Below are positions 11,101-23,100 of a stretch of DNA of 27,704 nucleotides, one piece after another (the first letter of the stretch is position 1; every line of letters begins with the position of its first letter). The notes beneath the pieces are model-generated. The model ran no database searches. It had not been told where the DNA came from and worked only from the letters and a program-made list of their open reading frames with translations. Origin of the DNA: Apostichopus leukothele. Its lineage: Eukaryota; Echinodermata; Holothuroidea; Aspidochirotida; Stichopodidae. A program made the position numbers and the translations under genes. The stretch is taken from assembly GCA_010014835.2 (NCBI GenBank), contig JAAAKB020276436.1, positions 1-27,704 on the forward strand, in the 5' to 3' direction.

Positions 11101-14100
11101 GGTAAATTGCTTTCATAACACAAGAGCTAAAACATGTTGCAGATTTGGAATATGTCCTGGAGCGACAGTATTCTATGAGAGGCAATGCTCAGGGCCTTCA
11201 AAAGTGACCAAACTCGAAATACTTTGTTCTCTGATACCTCCATTTTGATTTTCCACAGCATACCACCACATGGGACTTTTTTTTTTGTCTTTTTGTGGCT
11301 TATAAATATCATTTTACATCGCTGTAAACAGGTCACTACAATCACAATCTCTTGATCTAATTATTTCATTTATCCGCGAATTATTAATGTGCTCTTGTTT
11401 GATCTTCTTGCTTTCGAAATAAACAGAATCCTGATGCAAGTTATGATGTCAACGACAGGGATCACGATCCCACTCCGAGATATGACTTCTACAATACGAA
11501 TGAGTGAGTATTAGCAAATGTTTTAAACCTTGTTACAACTTGATTTAGATTCAAACTGTTGTTTGTTATGTCAAAAAGTTTTACAAGGTCTCATAGTCAT
11601 GATTAACAGTTTTTATTCTCTCTTAAGATATTTTGTTGAACTGTCTGAAAAGTGTTCAAAATTCAATAGACCATCTGAAGCTGTCAATTACACTATTGAA
11701 TTTATGATAATTTGATTACAGAGTTGTATTCATGTGTGTACTTGTCATACTGTTACTTGAGTTATGAACAGACACGTGGTCTGGGTATTTACTTGATTCC
11801 TCTCCAAAATGTATCATAAAGTGTCTCTGTTTTTGACATGTATGCACCACACAGCACTTAACTTATAAGCATATGTTTGCGGTGAATGAATCTCCATTTT
11901 ACTTCTAAGATTTCTAAGTTATAGAAATTGTCATGTCTTTGTTCCTTCAAATGCAATTCTCTGTATTGTATTTTAAGCCTTCCCATGTAATAGCAACGTA
12001 TCAGTCACATATTAAAGTTAGCTTCAGTTGGCTCACTTTACAGTGTGTCAAGTTTACACTGTGCGTTGCTGTTTGTATAGATCTTCTCACCTCCCACTGG
12101 AAGGGCTATTGTTACCATACATACAAAATTCACTCATGCAAGGTAGCTGGTACCTTAATTGGAAAAGTATGCACCAAAATTTAAGGGCTTGGTGACATAA
12201 CAATTTATTACAGCTACGATGCATTTATTAATATCTGGAACATGTTTAAGGAAGTCTGCAATGTAACAAATACCTATGTAGAAGGTAGGATGTGTGCCGG
12301 TACAACTGTTTCCATGGGTATGAAACTATCCAGATATAAGGTACAGTGTGTGGAAGTGGACCTGTGTCCACTGATATAAAATGTCTTTAATTATGCTTCT
12401 TCCATCCCAGGCATGGCACCAGATGTGCAGGAGAAGTAGCTATGGAGGCTGGCAACGGTGTCTGTGGTGTTGGTATTGCATATAATGCCAGTATTGGGGG
12501 TATGTGGTTATATTTTTTGTATATATAGAAAGATTAAACATTGGTCTTGCTGTATCAGATCATATTACAATGAATATCATGAATAATAGAATTAAAAAAA
12601 AAAATTACCTGAAATTTAATAAATTGAACATGTCAGTGACTTTCTTAGATTTGGATCAAATCGTTACCAATAATCAAAGCATAAGAAAATTTGTAAGAAA
12701 AACTTTTAAGATATCACTTATGAGACCACAGTTATAGCTTTCAAGTAGATTTATATTAGATAATGCAGATATAAGGATGCTTGATGATGTCATATTACAG
12801 ACAAACATTGTATACTTGCCAACAGATTTGCATACATTGCTGTAGTCATAAACGGTGTCAGGATGCTTGTGTTGGTACCATTACTTACTTGAACCTCTCA
12901 AAGAGATTGCATACTTTATACCGGTAGTTAGGTTGTATGGATGCCTGATGGTGCCATCACATGCGATAAAGGTTTTGCAACATATCTGCACAATGTTTTA
13001 ACTTCAGGTATTAGGATGCTGGATGGTGATGTCACTGATGCTGTTGAGGGATTATCTCTAAGCATTCGGAGGAATTTTGTGGATATTTACAGCGCCAGCT
13101 GGGGCCCGGAAGACAATGGTGCTACCGTTGATGGGCCTGGGAGGATCGCTATGGCAGCCTTTAGAGCAGGCATCAGGCGGGTTAGTCTTTTACTCTAAAT
13201 ACTGTTTAACTTCCGGACATGAACAACCTTTCTGTTTTGCGTTTCCAAAGCTAGGCTAGCTTTTCGAGTCCTCCTATCAGTCTGAATTCATTCAATATGA
13301 TACCATCAATGCCTGGGCAGGATGAAAGAGGCACGTAATAATAGATGCAAAAATGGGCACTGTATCTTACCAAAGGCTCATCCTCAACTCTATGCACTGC
13401 AGTGGTTAAAATGTGTGTGGTATCTTCTCTAGGCAATTGAAGGCGCTGCTGATAAAATTGCTTATGTGAAAACCTGTAAATGAAGAACAGGGACGTTAAC
13501 TTTGCCATCTCTCATATGTGCGTATATTCCACTATTTCTTGTATTTCACCTCCAATGTCATGAATTTGGCAATTTGGGTGTTTTCTCTGCCCCCTCGCTC
13601 ACCACTCATTGGTTTGTTTGGAAATGTATCCTTTCTCAGTCTGTCAGTAATAGTTTCATCTCCTGTTTCTAATAGTTTTTATTTTCTTTCTGGTATCATT
13701 ATCCCTTAAAATGATATCCTTCTTGTGTTTCCGGCAGGGGCGGAACGGCCTGGGCTCAATCTTTGTTTGGGCATCGGGTAACGGAGGTGGTATGGAAGAT
13801 TCCTGCAGCTGTGACGGGTACGCCAACAGCATCTACACTATATCAGTTAGCAGTGCTAACGAACTAGGGAAGATGCCGTGGTATCTCGAAGAGTGCTCTT
13901 CCACGCTGGCCACCACCTATAGTAGTGGCGGCCGCCGAAAACGTAAAGTGGTAAAGTCATTGTCACCAAAATTTTCCTATTTTGTGTTGCATTTTTTTAA
14001 TGACTCGAGGAAAAGTCTGTCCTGTATTGCTTACCAGGGTTTTTTTCCAATATTTTTTAATCATTGGTAATTCACCTGTTTGACGCTTCACTAAATTGTT

Positions 14101-17100
14101 CACTATGACAAGCGAATGGGCAATATCTGCGATAGTGTTAATAATGTGATATTTTGTCTCCAAAACTATCCATATTTTCAATATTTATGAAGTAAATTGA
14201 ACGCAAGAACCGTTCCATTTGTCAATTTTGCAGTTTAGTGGTAAGGAGATTGGCATTGCTCGAATCGAGTTTGGGTACGTGATACAAAACTCAAAACGTC
14301 TTCAAATTGTCTCCAAAAAGGATATCATAAATATTTTAACATGCCTTTTGAAACGCTTCACAGTAGAAGGTTTTTTTCGTTGTTTCTTTTTTATATTCAT
14401 TTTCCGATATTTCTTGGACTGGGAATGGAATCTTCGGTTGATGATAGCATTCAGTAAGGCTGAGGAACCATATAGCTGTCTCTCATATTGTCTTATTCAT
14501 GCTGTTCTCTTTAACAACAGACCACAGCGGATCTGCGTGGCGGTTGCTCCAGTCAGTTCACCGGGACGTCTGCTTCAGCTCCAATGGCAGCTGGTATATG
14601 TGCTTTGGCACTTGAAGCAAAGTAAGTCAGCAATTAATCCAGCCTGTAGGAGAAATATGAGCTCTTATATTACAGGCATGGGCTTTTTCTGTGAATTCGC
14701 AGAATATCCGTGATTTCTTTTCTACCTTGGGAACAAAAACTATTATCCTAACACACTGTATCATTCGCAAATTGGAGCCTATACCGCAATTTATGCAAAG
14801 TTCTGTGATTTCTTTTCACCCCAGGCTCATCCCTGATATTATCATTAAGCTGAGCTCTCTCTCTCTGTCTGCATCAGTCTCACTAGGTATCTATGTCAGG
14901 TATCACTTTCCTGTCTCTTCACAACCACTGCACTCTCATCCTACCATGGTAACCTTTTTCAGCAGAGTCCTCTGGCCCATTCTAGTCTCCTGACTCTGGT
15001 CTTCAGCTTAAAGCACATGGTCTTATTGACAGGGCTGAGGCAATGGCCAGACAAATACGTTTAAGCACAAAGGGTGAACAGGAATTTCAATATAACTCAA
15101 TTCCATTCATGAAATTAATAGGTTATAGTGATTGAGAAAGCCAGCCTATACTTCCATCCTAACATGCAAGGTAAGGTAAAGTAGTTCATCTGACAGCATA
15201 GTTCTTTCTAGGTGTTACTAGATGGAAAGTTTTGGACTGAACGAAATTCAACTCTTCTTTCCTTGATTGTTTTTACTTCATTTGTTTAAAGTCCTGATCT
15301 TACCTGGAGAGATCTGCAATATATCATCGCCGAGACAGCTAAACATGAGCACCTTGACGGTCATTGGGTCACTAACGGAGCTGGATATAAAGGTAGGACA
15401 TTGCATCTTCTGCTGCAGTTTGCTTGAATACATAGACCTCAGTATCATGATTCCTGTTGTCAAGTGCAAGTGAGATAAATAGCCCTAATCTGTGGGCCCA
15501 TCGGTATTAACATGTCTGTGCTGGATGGGAGGGAGGGGCGGGGGGGGGGTTGTGGTTGGGGTGATAGTCAGATGCCATAATGCATACATATGCAAACAGT
15601 GTGTGCATATGTGTGCCATGTCATATCAGATGAGAATCAGACCCATCACAACCTTGCCCCCAAAAAAAGGTTCTGGTGAGTTGTCAAATACGGATATTGC
15701 AACATTACGATACTGGTAATGGAACCTTTGGCAGGGTCCACTATAGTGCCTATTCCCCAGCAACGTATGCTACACCACCCCCTCCTTTACCAACCCTGTC
15801 TCTATGTAAAAATTGGAATACATACCTCACAATCCATGAAAGTCTGTGCCATGATGCAACTGTAGACATAATTGACAGCCATTTGCCAGCTATTGGCATG
15901 GTTTCACAACTCCAGAAGCAAAAGTTACAAATGAACTCAGTTGTTAGTCGAGTGTTTGTAAGTTGCAGACATTTCTGTTATGTTCTAGTCAACACTCACC
16001 TGCAAGTAAAATATGTTCTTGTATCAGAAGCAGAAAACTGATATGAATAACTATGTTCAATGATAATTACATCCCTCCACCCCCCCCCCCCAAAAAAAAC
16101 CTGGCGTAAAGTAGTAACATCAAGCAGCTACGTTCAGTTTGTTACCACACATAGTTATTATCTGTTAAACTGATGCACAATGTAATAATTCTTAAAATGT
16201 TTGCATCACAGGTTTCACATCAACTAGATATGTAGCAGGGTGGTGTTTTCCAGACAAATTTCAGTCTTTGTATTAAAATTCTTCATTTCAAATTTCATGC
16301 CAGAGCCAAACCTATAAATAATATGTTTCAGTTACCGACAGATTTCCGGAGCAAGAGAGGGGAAAAATGAAGAGTTAGAAATATTTTTGGTTTGCTTTCC
16401 TCTTAACTTTCACTACCTTATCTAATTTTATTTTTATGCCAACGATCAGTGAGTCATCGCTACGGGTTCGGGTTGATGGATGCAGAAGCTATGGTATTGC
16501 TTGCTCGTGATTGGATAAACTTACCTCAGCAGAAAGTCTGCACCATCGATGGCACCCCAGGGATAAAGTAAGTGTTTAATAGTCTTATTCGGCACAGAAT
16601 GAGAGAGTCTGATGTCTCGGATCCTGCTGATAATCAGACACCACACTATGTTAATATCTCACGGGAGCATATTCTGTATTTCATTGCCAGAAATTAGACA
16701 AATGTTAGGGGTAAGGGTTGACAAAAGATAAATACACGTGTGAAAAACACATGTTACTAAAAACAGAAATGTATTGTCATAAAAAATCTAAATTTTGACA
16801 AGTGGTAAAATAGAATGTAGAGGTACAAAAATAAATACCTAACAAATTACATATTCGTTTATTTAATTCCTACTAGCATTTACTCGATCGAAGTGACTTC
16901 TCATATGCTAAGAAGTTGGAAGAGGGTGCAATTAGTTGATATTTAGTCGTTACCAAGAGATGAATTGATTTATTTAGACTGCATAAAACTTAGAGCAATT
17001 GAGATGACATAGAAGGCACTGTGGTTGCTTTTCAGGTAAGACCCTCTGTTATATGCAGGTAATGAGCATCATCTGTTATGTGGAATTGACAATGAAATGT

Positions 17101-20100
17101 CCAATGCTATGGAGCAGGGCAACATGATCTGCATAAGAATCGAAAGCGTTTACACGTACGGAAATCCCAAGGCTGTTATGGGTAACTCGTTCAAGTTTTG
17201 TAACATTTTTTCATCTCATACACAGATTGACACAGTCCCGTGTGTCGCTTCAGTTGGAATCAGATGGGTGCGAACTGGGCCACGTGGGCTACCTGGAACA
17301 CGTCCAGCTCAACGTTACACTCTCTGCTAGGTATCGGGGTGACATTTCTCTAACTTTGATCTCTCCTGCTGGTACCAGATCCACCCTCTTACCGTTTAGG
17401 ATCCGCGACCGCAGAAGAGGCAGTTTCGACGAGTGGACATTCATGAGTACCCACTTTTGGGGGGAGACGTCTGAGGGTACGTGGATCTTAGAGATCCAGA
17501 AAGGAAGTCCACTCAGTTCCAAAGGTGAGTTTTTATCTTTGAGAAACAGTTTCATTGACTCCTTTTGGTTCCTTCCATGATTTCTCTTCAAAAAAAAGAA
17601 AAGAAGAAAAAAAAGGAATAAAAACCCCAAAAAAGAAAGAAACATTCTTGCAACTGTATTGCTCATTTTTGTGATACGATGCCAGATATATTAAACCCAA
17701 CAGGTTAATCATGTATCAGTGTGAAACTATGGAGGCACTGAGCGTATGTTATAGATAAAACAAATCAGCCCTACTGAAAAGCTATTTAGTATAAAAACCT
17801 GTACTAAACAGTTGGAAAAAAACACCCACAAAAAATACAAAGAAGAAGAAGTCAAAAGAAGACGCATGATTTTGGTGGTTCATTAACCACAGCTCTTTGG
17901 TAACCTAACAATGACAGGTACCCTTAAAGGTTGGCAGCTTATACTGAGGGGAACATCCTCTCCTCCTCATCCTCATGCCATCTCCCAGAGCTACAGCGGA
18001 GTAGATGAACAAATCGTCAAGAGGGATATCGATTGGGATTCTTACGACTCGGAATATTGGGGATCTGTCAGTGACTTTGATGATGACTTACAATGCCACC
18101 CAGAATGTGTGGATGGTTGCTATGGCACAGGGGCTAACGAGTGCTTCAGATGCAAAAACTTTGTGGACAGAGACACTATGTAAGTGAAAATGGCATTGAA
18201 ATTTTTAATTTTTTATTCTTCTTTCTTTCTTTTGAAAATCAGAGAATTATCAACAAAAAGGTCATAGAGGGGGGAGAAAATAAATTGTACAATATGCCCA
18301 CAAAGTCTCATGTACATAACTTGAAATATGCTTAAAATTTCCCCCTTATTTTTGTTCCATTTGGTTGTTATGCTCTAGTTTACTATAGGAGTTAAGTTAA
18401 GAATATTTTCAATCATATTTTTCTGAAGCAATGTGGAGGTAAACAAACATTAGTTATACTATACTACTAATACTATTGAAATATTTTGCAACCTGTATTC
18501 AAACCTTCGTTTTAGTGTCTTTGGCATATGAAGGTTTGTAAAATAATGTTTTGGGTCTTAGCATTCTCCCCCTATTCTTTTCTGGGGGAGGTCCAAGGTT
18601 ATTTGAGGTCAACAGAGGCTGAAGTTTGAAAACCTTTGAAATACAATCACTTCAAAATCAAACCTTGGATGAACTGCATTCGTAGCACGTGGATGTACTC
18701 AGTAAGTTCAAAATCCAATGGTGTTTGCAGGGTCAAAGGTCACAGTTTAAAAATCTTGTAAACACGACAGCTCAAAAAGCAAAGTTCGGATTTACTTCAT
18801 ATTTGGTACTTGGATGCACGTAATGGAGTACAAAATCCCTGTTGTTTCCTGCAGAGGTCAAATGCCATTTGAGGTTGACAGAGGTCAAAGTCTGAAAACC
18901 TTTTCTAACCGGATGACTCTAAACGTGAAGCTTGGATGAACTGCATACTTGGTATATAGGGCTCCACAGTAATGAGAAAAGGACTTGTATTGTTTCTTTG
19001 GAAGTCAAAGGTCATTTGAGCTCAGCAGAGGTTAATGCATGAAAAGCATGAGATCCATCTTAAAGATTGCAAGAGCCCTAAATACTAACAGCTGGGCTGT
19101 GTAATGCAGTTGTGCATTTGGTACAATGTTAGGTATAATTTAATCCTGTTTGGAACTTTAATCCTGATGTAAATTTTACAAAATACATTTTAAGAGATTT
19201 TCATGCATCAAAACATAATATTAAGTGATTAACCTATGTGCAGTTACTATTACTTGAGAGATTTCCTTAACAATAGAACCACAGTGATTGCTCCTATTGA
19301 ATGGTGATTATCTGAGTGACTCCAGACTACATTTCAAGAACTTTGGTCTAGAACTGAGGTCAGAGAGTTTATCGATTTAACTGGTTCCATGACAATGAAG
19401 TGCCATACTAATGGAGCAACCACTTCAGATAATTGATATGAATTTACCTGACTGCAGATAGAACCAGGCAGCTTGTTCCAGTATGTTCACTTTAAATTAA
19501 AAACTTGCCTGAGAAGACGCAAGTAGTTTTACTAACAAAGGCTTTGGAATTTACTCTGCCATGGTTTGCGTGGTCAAGCTGGGCATAACTCTTTCTCCAC
19601 CTCTCTCTCTCTCTCTCTCCCCATGGCTAAAACTCTCTCCTCGTGATGATGCAGTTATGTGTTCCCTTTACAAATTGTTTTCTTAAGTTTTGGATTCTAG
19701 TTTCTTCCAACAATAAAAAAAAAAGGTTCTTTTGGAAGGAAACATAAAGTGTAGAAAGGAAGCACAAAGCCTCTTGGCTTTCTGGTGCTTGACTATTTTG
19801 CGAACTAGTTGGGGGTCTTCATAAGCACCTCTATCATATTATGTAAGATGATCATTGGGCTTCATGGTCCTTATACCCGGATGGCCATCTCGTCTTCAGC
19901 TCAAAGAATCTGCCAGAGAGATTGAGTCTATGGGAGAGGAGGTCTATTGACCCTCAAAGATCCCGCGTTCTATCAGCCTGTTCTTAAATATGTTGAGTGT
20001 TGGGTCTGTAACTATAATCTTTGGTAGTCCATTCCATGTTTTCTAAACTCTCGTGAAATATGAGTTCCTCTTTATTTCTAATCAGACTGTTGGTGGTCTC

Positions 20101-23100
20101 ATCTTTCTTAGAAAAGGTTTGACTATCGCTCATAATTTCAACAAAGTCATCAATATTGATATCTATCCTTCCCTGTGTTTTTGTTATAAAACTTACATAA
20201 GGTCCTGGTGCATGTGGCGTTGCTCTAGTGTCATCAATCTTAATTCTTTCTTTCCTCATAGGATTTGCTTTCCATTCCTTTGGTATTAGTCTCGTCATTC
20301 TAAATAAGCTAACATTAATTATTATGTACGAAACTTGCACCACATTTTATAATCAGAATCACCGAAACGAGAGGTACGTCTCCAATTGTATACTTACAAT
20401 GATAGATGGGCCAATGTACCCCTTGTACAGAAACATACTGTGAAAAGTTTTCTTAACTGTGTAATTACCATTACACTCTATGATATTTGTAAAATTACAT
20501 TCTTGTCCTTGTTTTTCTAAGTACATAATACCCAACATCCATATACTCTGTCCATCTCCTTCCCAGGGATTGCGTGGCAAAGTGTGGCGACGGCTTTTAC
20601 GAGCCATTTCAATCTAACAGAAGATGCAGACGGTGCGATGCATCTTGCAAGACCTGCAATGGCCACCAACCTGACGAGTGTACATCATGCTCTGGCACTA
20701 AAGCCCTGAATCCAGATGGGACTTGTGGAACAGATTGTGGAGAATATTACTATAAAGGTAGGTGGCTTGCCTTACAACACGGCACACAGAGTAATGGTTA
20801 CGTTCGAGAGGGGTAGAAAACAACAAACACAGGGTCTGTTCGGATCAGTTCCCTTGATCAACGAATGGCAGAGCTTGACACCAGTAATAATCAGCCTGGT
20901 TGACTTCAATACCAAACTTACCATTTGCTAACTTTGCTTCTAGTACTACACTCTACTTTCCACTTCATCATAATATACACGGCACAGATCATAACAGACT
21001 TCTTTGTTTGTGTTTTATAAATCTTGTGGAATTTCAATATTTTTGGGCTTCATATTAACAATTGTTATTGACGTTTGCTTAAGATGTCTCTATCGTGTTC
21101 GTTACTTGACGAAGAAATTAACGGTGTGTATGGCTCGGGTCATAAATGTTTGTCATATCTGTGGAATGTGTTGTACTGCATAAACACTGTTTTGCTGTAA
21201 TCAGATTTAATGGCTGTCAACAATGTACCCTCTTCCATGGACTAACAAAAGAAAAAAAAAGGAAAAGAACATAGGAAAAGACAAAAAAAAAGAAAAAATA
21301 TGGAGAGGAAATGAAAAGACTGATGTGGGTAAGAAAACTAAGAGAGAATAAGCAATGGAGGTTGATAAAAAGGAAAGGAGACCAACAAGAACAAAGGTGA
21401 TTAGAAAGGAAAAGAATAATTAGTGTACAGGACAAGTCATGCACCAAACAAGAGGGAGGTAAAATGGAGGGTGAGGTGACACAAATGCTGGGTGGAAGGA
21501 ACAGGTGGGTTTAGCCATTACAATCTCGGATGTTGAGACCATTAAAACTCGGCTGATTACCTGATATCAATCACACTTTACGAGACGCCCAGTTGTGCTC
21601 TTATTTCCTCCAGATGGGAACGAGTGCAAGAAGTGCCCACCCTCCTGCGTGCGTTGCACCGGTACTACTTGCGATCGCTGCGGCGAGGGTACGTTCCTGA
21701 AAGGAGGATCCTGCGTCGAAAAATGCGAGGGAAACGAGTACATCGATGAACGAACCCGAAGCTGCCAGAGATGCCATGACACCTGCCAGACCTGCTTCGG
21801 CCCCGAGAGTTCCGACTGCATGACCTGTCCGTCTGCGTGGTTTTCCAAGTACGGAAAGTGCGCCGAGGATGTCGACGATGCAGAATGTGGAGGGTCTTTC
21901 TACCTCGATGAAAGCGACGGTTACGCAATCTGCTTGCCGTAAGTTAGAGGGATCCTCCTGACCGTGCTTTTCTGTTTCTCAGGGACACTGCCAATAGAAG
22001 AATGTTTTTTTAAATTAAAACACTTGTAGAACTAAACGGATATGAGGATATTTTGCCAATGTTTTGAAATACTGTGCACAAGTGTGACTTTTATGTGGGG
22101 TTGTGTCTGTTTATTTTTTATTTTTTTTAGATTCAGCACTCAAAAGGAGTCTGGGGAAGGTTTAATCAACATTTCTTGTTACTTCTTGCTTGCTTAAAGG
22201 CTCGTTCTCAGAACAAAATGAGTCAATATTGTCAATTTCTGCTGGCCTGTCACTTTTTACTTATCTGTCATGTGTAAGTAGAAGTTAAACCCCATAGAGA
22301 TAGTAATACAAATGTTTAAAAATTGAAACAGAACATTTGTCAAGAGAGCAATGTGGTCTAGCCATTATCAAAGGCCAAAGGACGTGTGATCTTATGATGG
22401 CCGGATTGGGTCCTGGACGGATCTTCGTATCCTAAGGCAAGACCCTTAATCCAAATCACCTCTCTTCACCAAGGTGTTGAAATGGGGACCTATGGGGTAA
22501 CTTGTTAATATGTATGACTGTACTCTATGGAATGTCCAGCAGGTTATAGGCTAGAGTGTCGCTGGTATGGGTGTGCATACTTGGAGTGTGTGGGCATGAC
22601 GAATACTAGTGACCAGAGATTAACTGTTGTAAAGTCTTGCAAAGTCATGACTATATCTTGAGATGCTGTACTATCTTGTTGTACTATCTTGTTGTACTAT
22701 CTTGTTGTACTATCTTGTTGTACTATCTTGTACTATGCTCAAAATGGCTCGTAATGAAGGTTCATTTTGTGAAGATATCTAGGACGATGTTCTTGTTTGA
22801 CCAATGGGGTTATTTTTTGGGGGGCAGGAGGGGAGAGGGGGGGGGCGGAATCTTTGGTCAAATTACTGCATATTAGTATAAACTAAAATAAACAATGCTG
22901 TTCTGAAGCATACATCTGTTATGGCTCCTATTTCTTGCAGCTGTCATGCATCATGTAGGACATGTGACGGTGGAGGGCCTGCCAACTGTACTGAATGTGA
23001 AGATTATTACTTATCTTATAAAGGTTCCTGTTTGATCTTCTGTGACGATGGTAAGTTCAGCAAGGATGTCATTAAAAACCAACGTTACTTAACTTTTAAT

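Larger units (their letters stand above)
15393..16449 (+). other. Intron 10 with G-rich and C-rich tracts
   Basis: 1057 bases, phase 1. Contains a canonical G-quadruplex motif (15527-15549) and a C12-A8 tract (16080-16099). A 121-codon open frame at 15676-16041 shows no recognisable domain. Confidence 0.85.
18180..20566 (+). other. Intron 13 with GGTCA-type repeats and LINE remnants
   Basis: 2387 bases, phase 2. Holds about four degenerate copies of an AGGTCA-containing repeat (18585-19060), a CT microsatellite (19601-19620) and minus-strand LINE reverse-transcriptase tails (about 19400-19560 and 19944-20064). Acceptor CTCCTTCCCAG ends at 20566. Confidence 0.8.
21939..22940 (+). other. Intron 15 with SINE, minisatellite and G-rich tract
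   Basis: 1002 bases, phase 2. Contains a SINE-like copy (22350-22615), a 13-base minisatellite (22669-22735) and a G-rich tract (22819-22848). Acceptor ATTTCTTGCAG ends at 22940. Confidence 0.85.

Noticed and set aside
14219-14713. 164-codon open frame across exon 9
   Set aside because: It reads exon 9 in the wrong frame; the true frame gives the conserved catalytic-serine block.
15676-16041. 121-codon open frame in intron 10
   Set aside because: No domain, proline and simple-sequence stretches, no conserved motif. Consistent with chance.
19984-20343. Minus-strand 119-codon open frame as a host gene
   Set aside because: Its 3' part overlaps a LINE polymerase tail in another frame; the rest is not recognised. 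Best seen as element debris.
21665-21928. Minus-strand open frames opposite exon 15
   Set aside because: Shadows of a GC-richer coding exon with regular cysteine codons.
22669-22735. CRISPR-like repeat array
   Set aside because: Units of 13 bases directly adjacent with no spacers, in a eukaryotic intron: a minisatellite.
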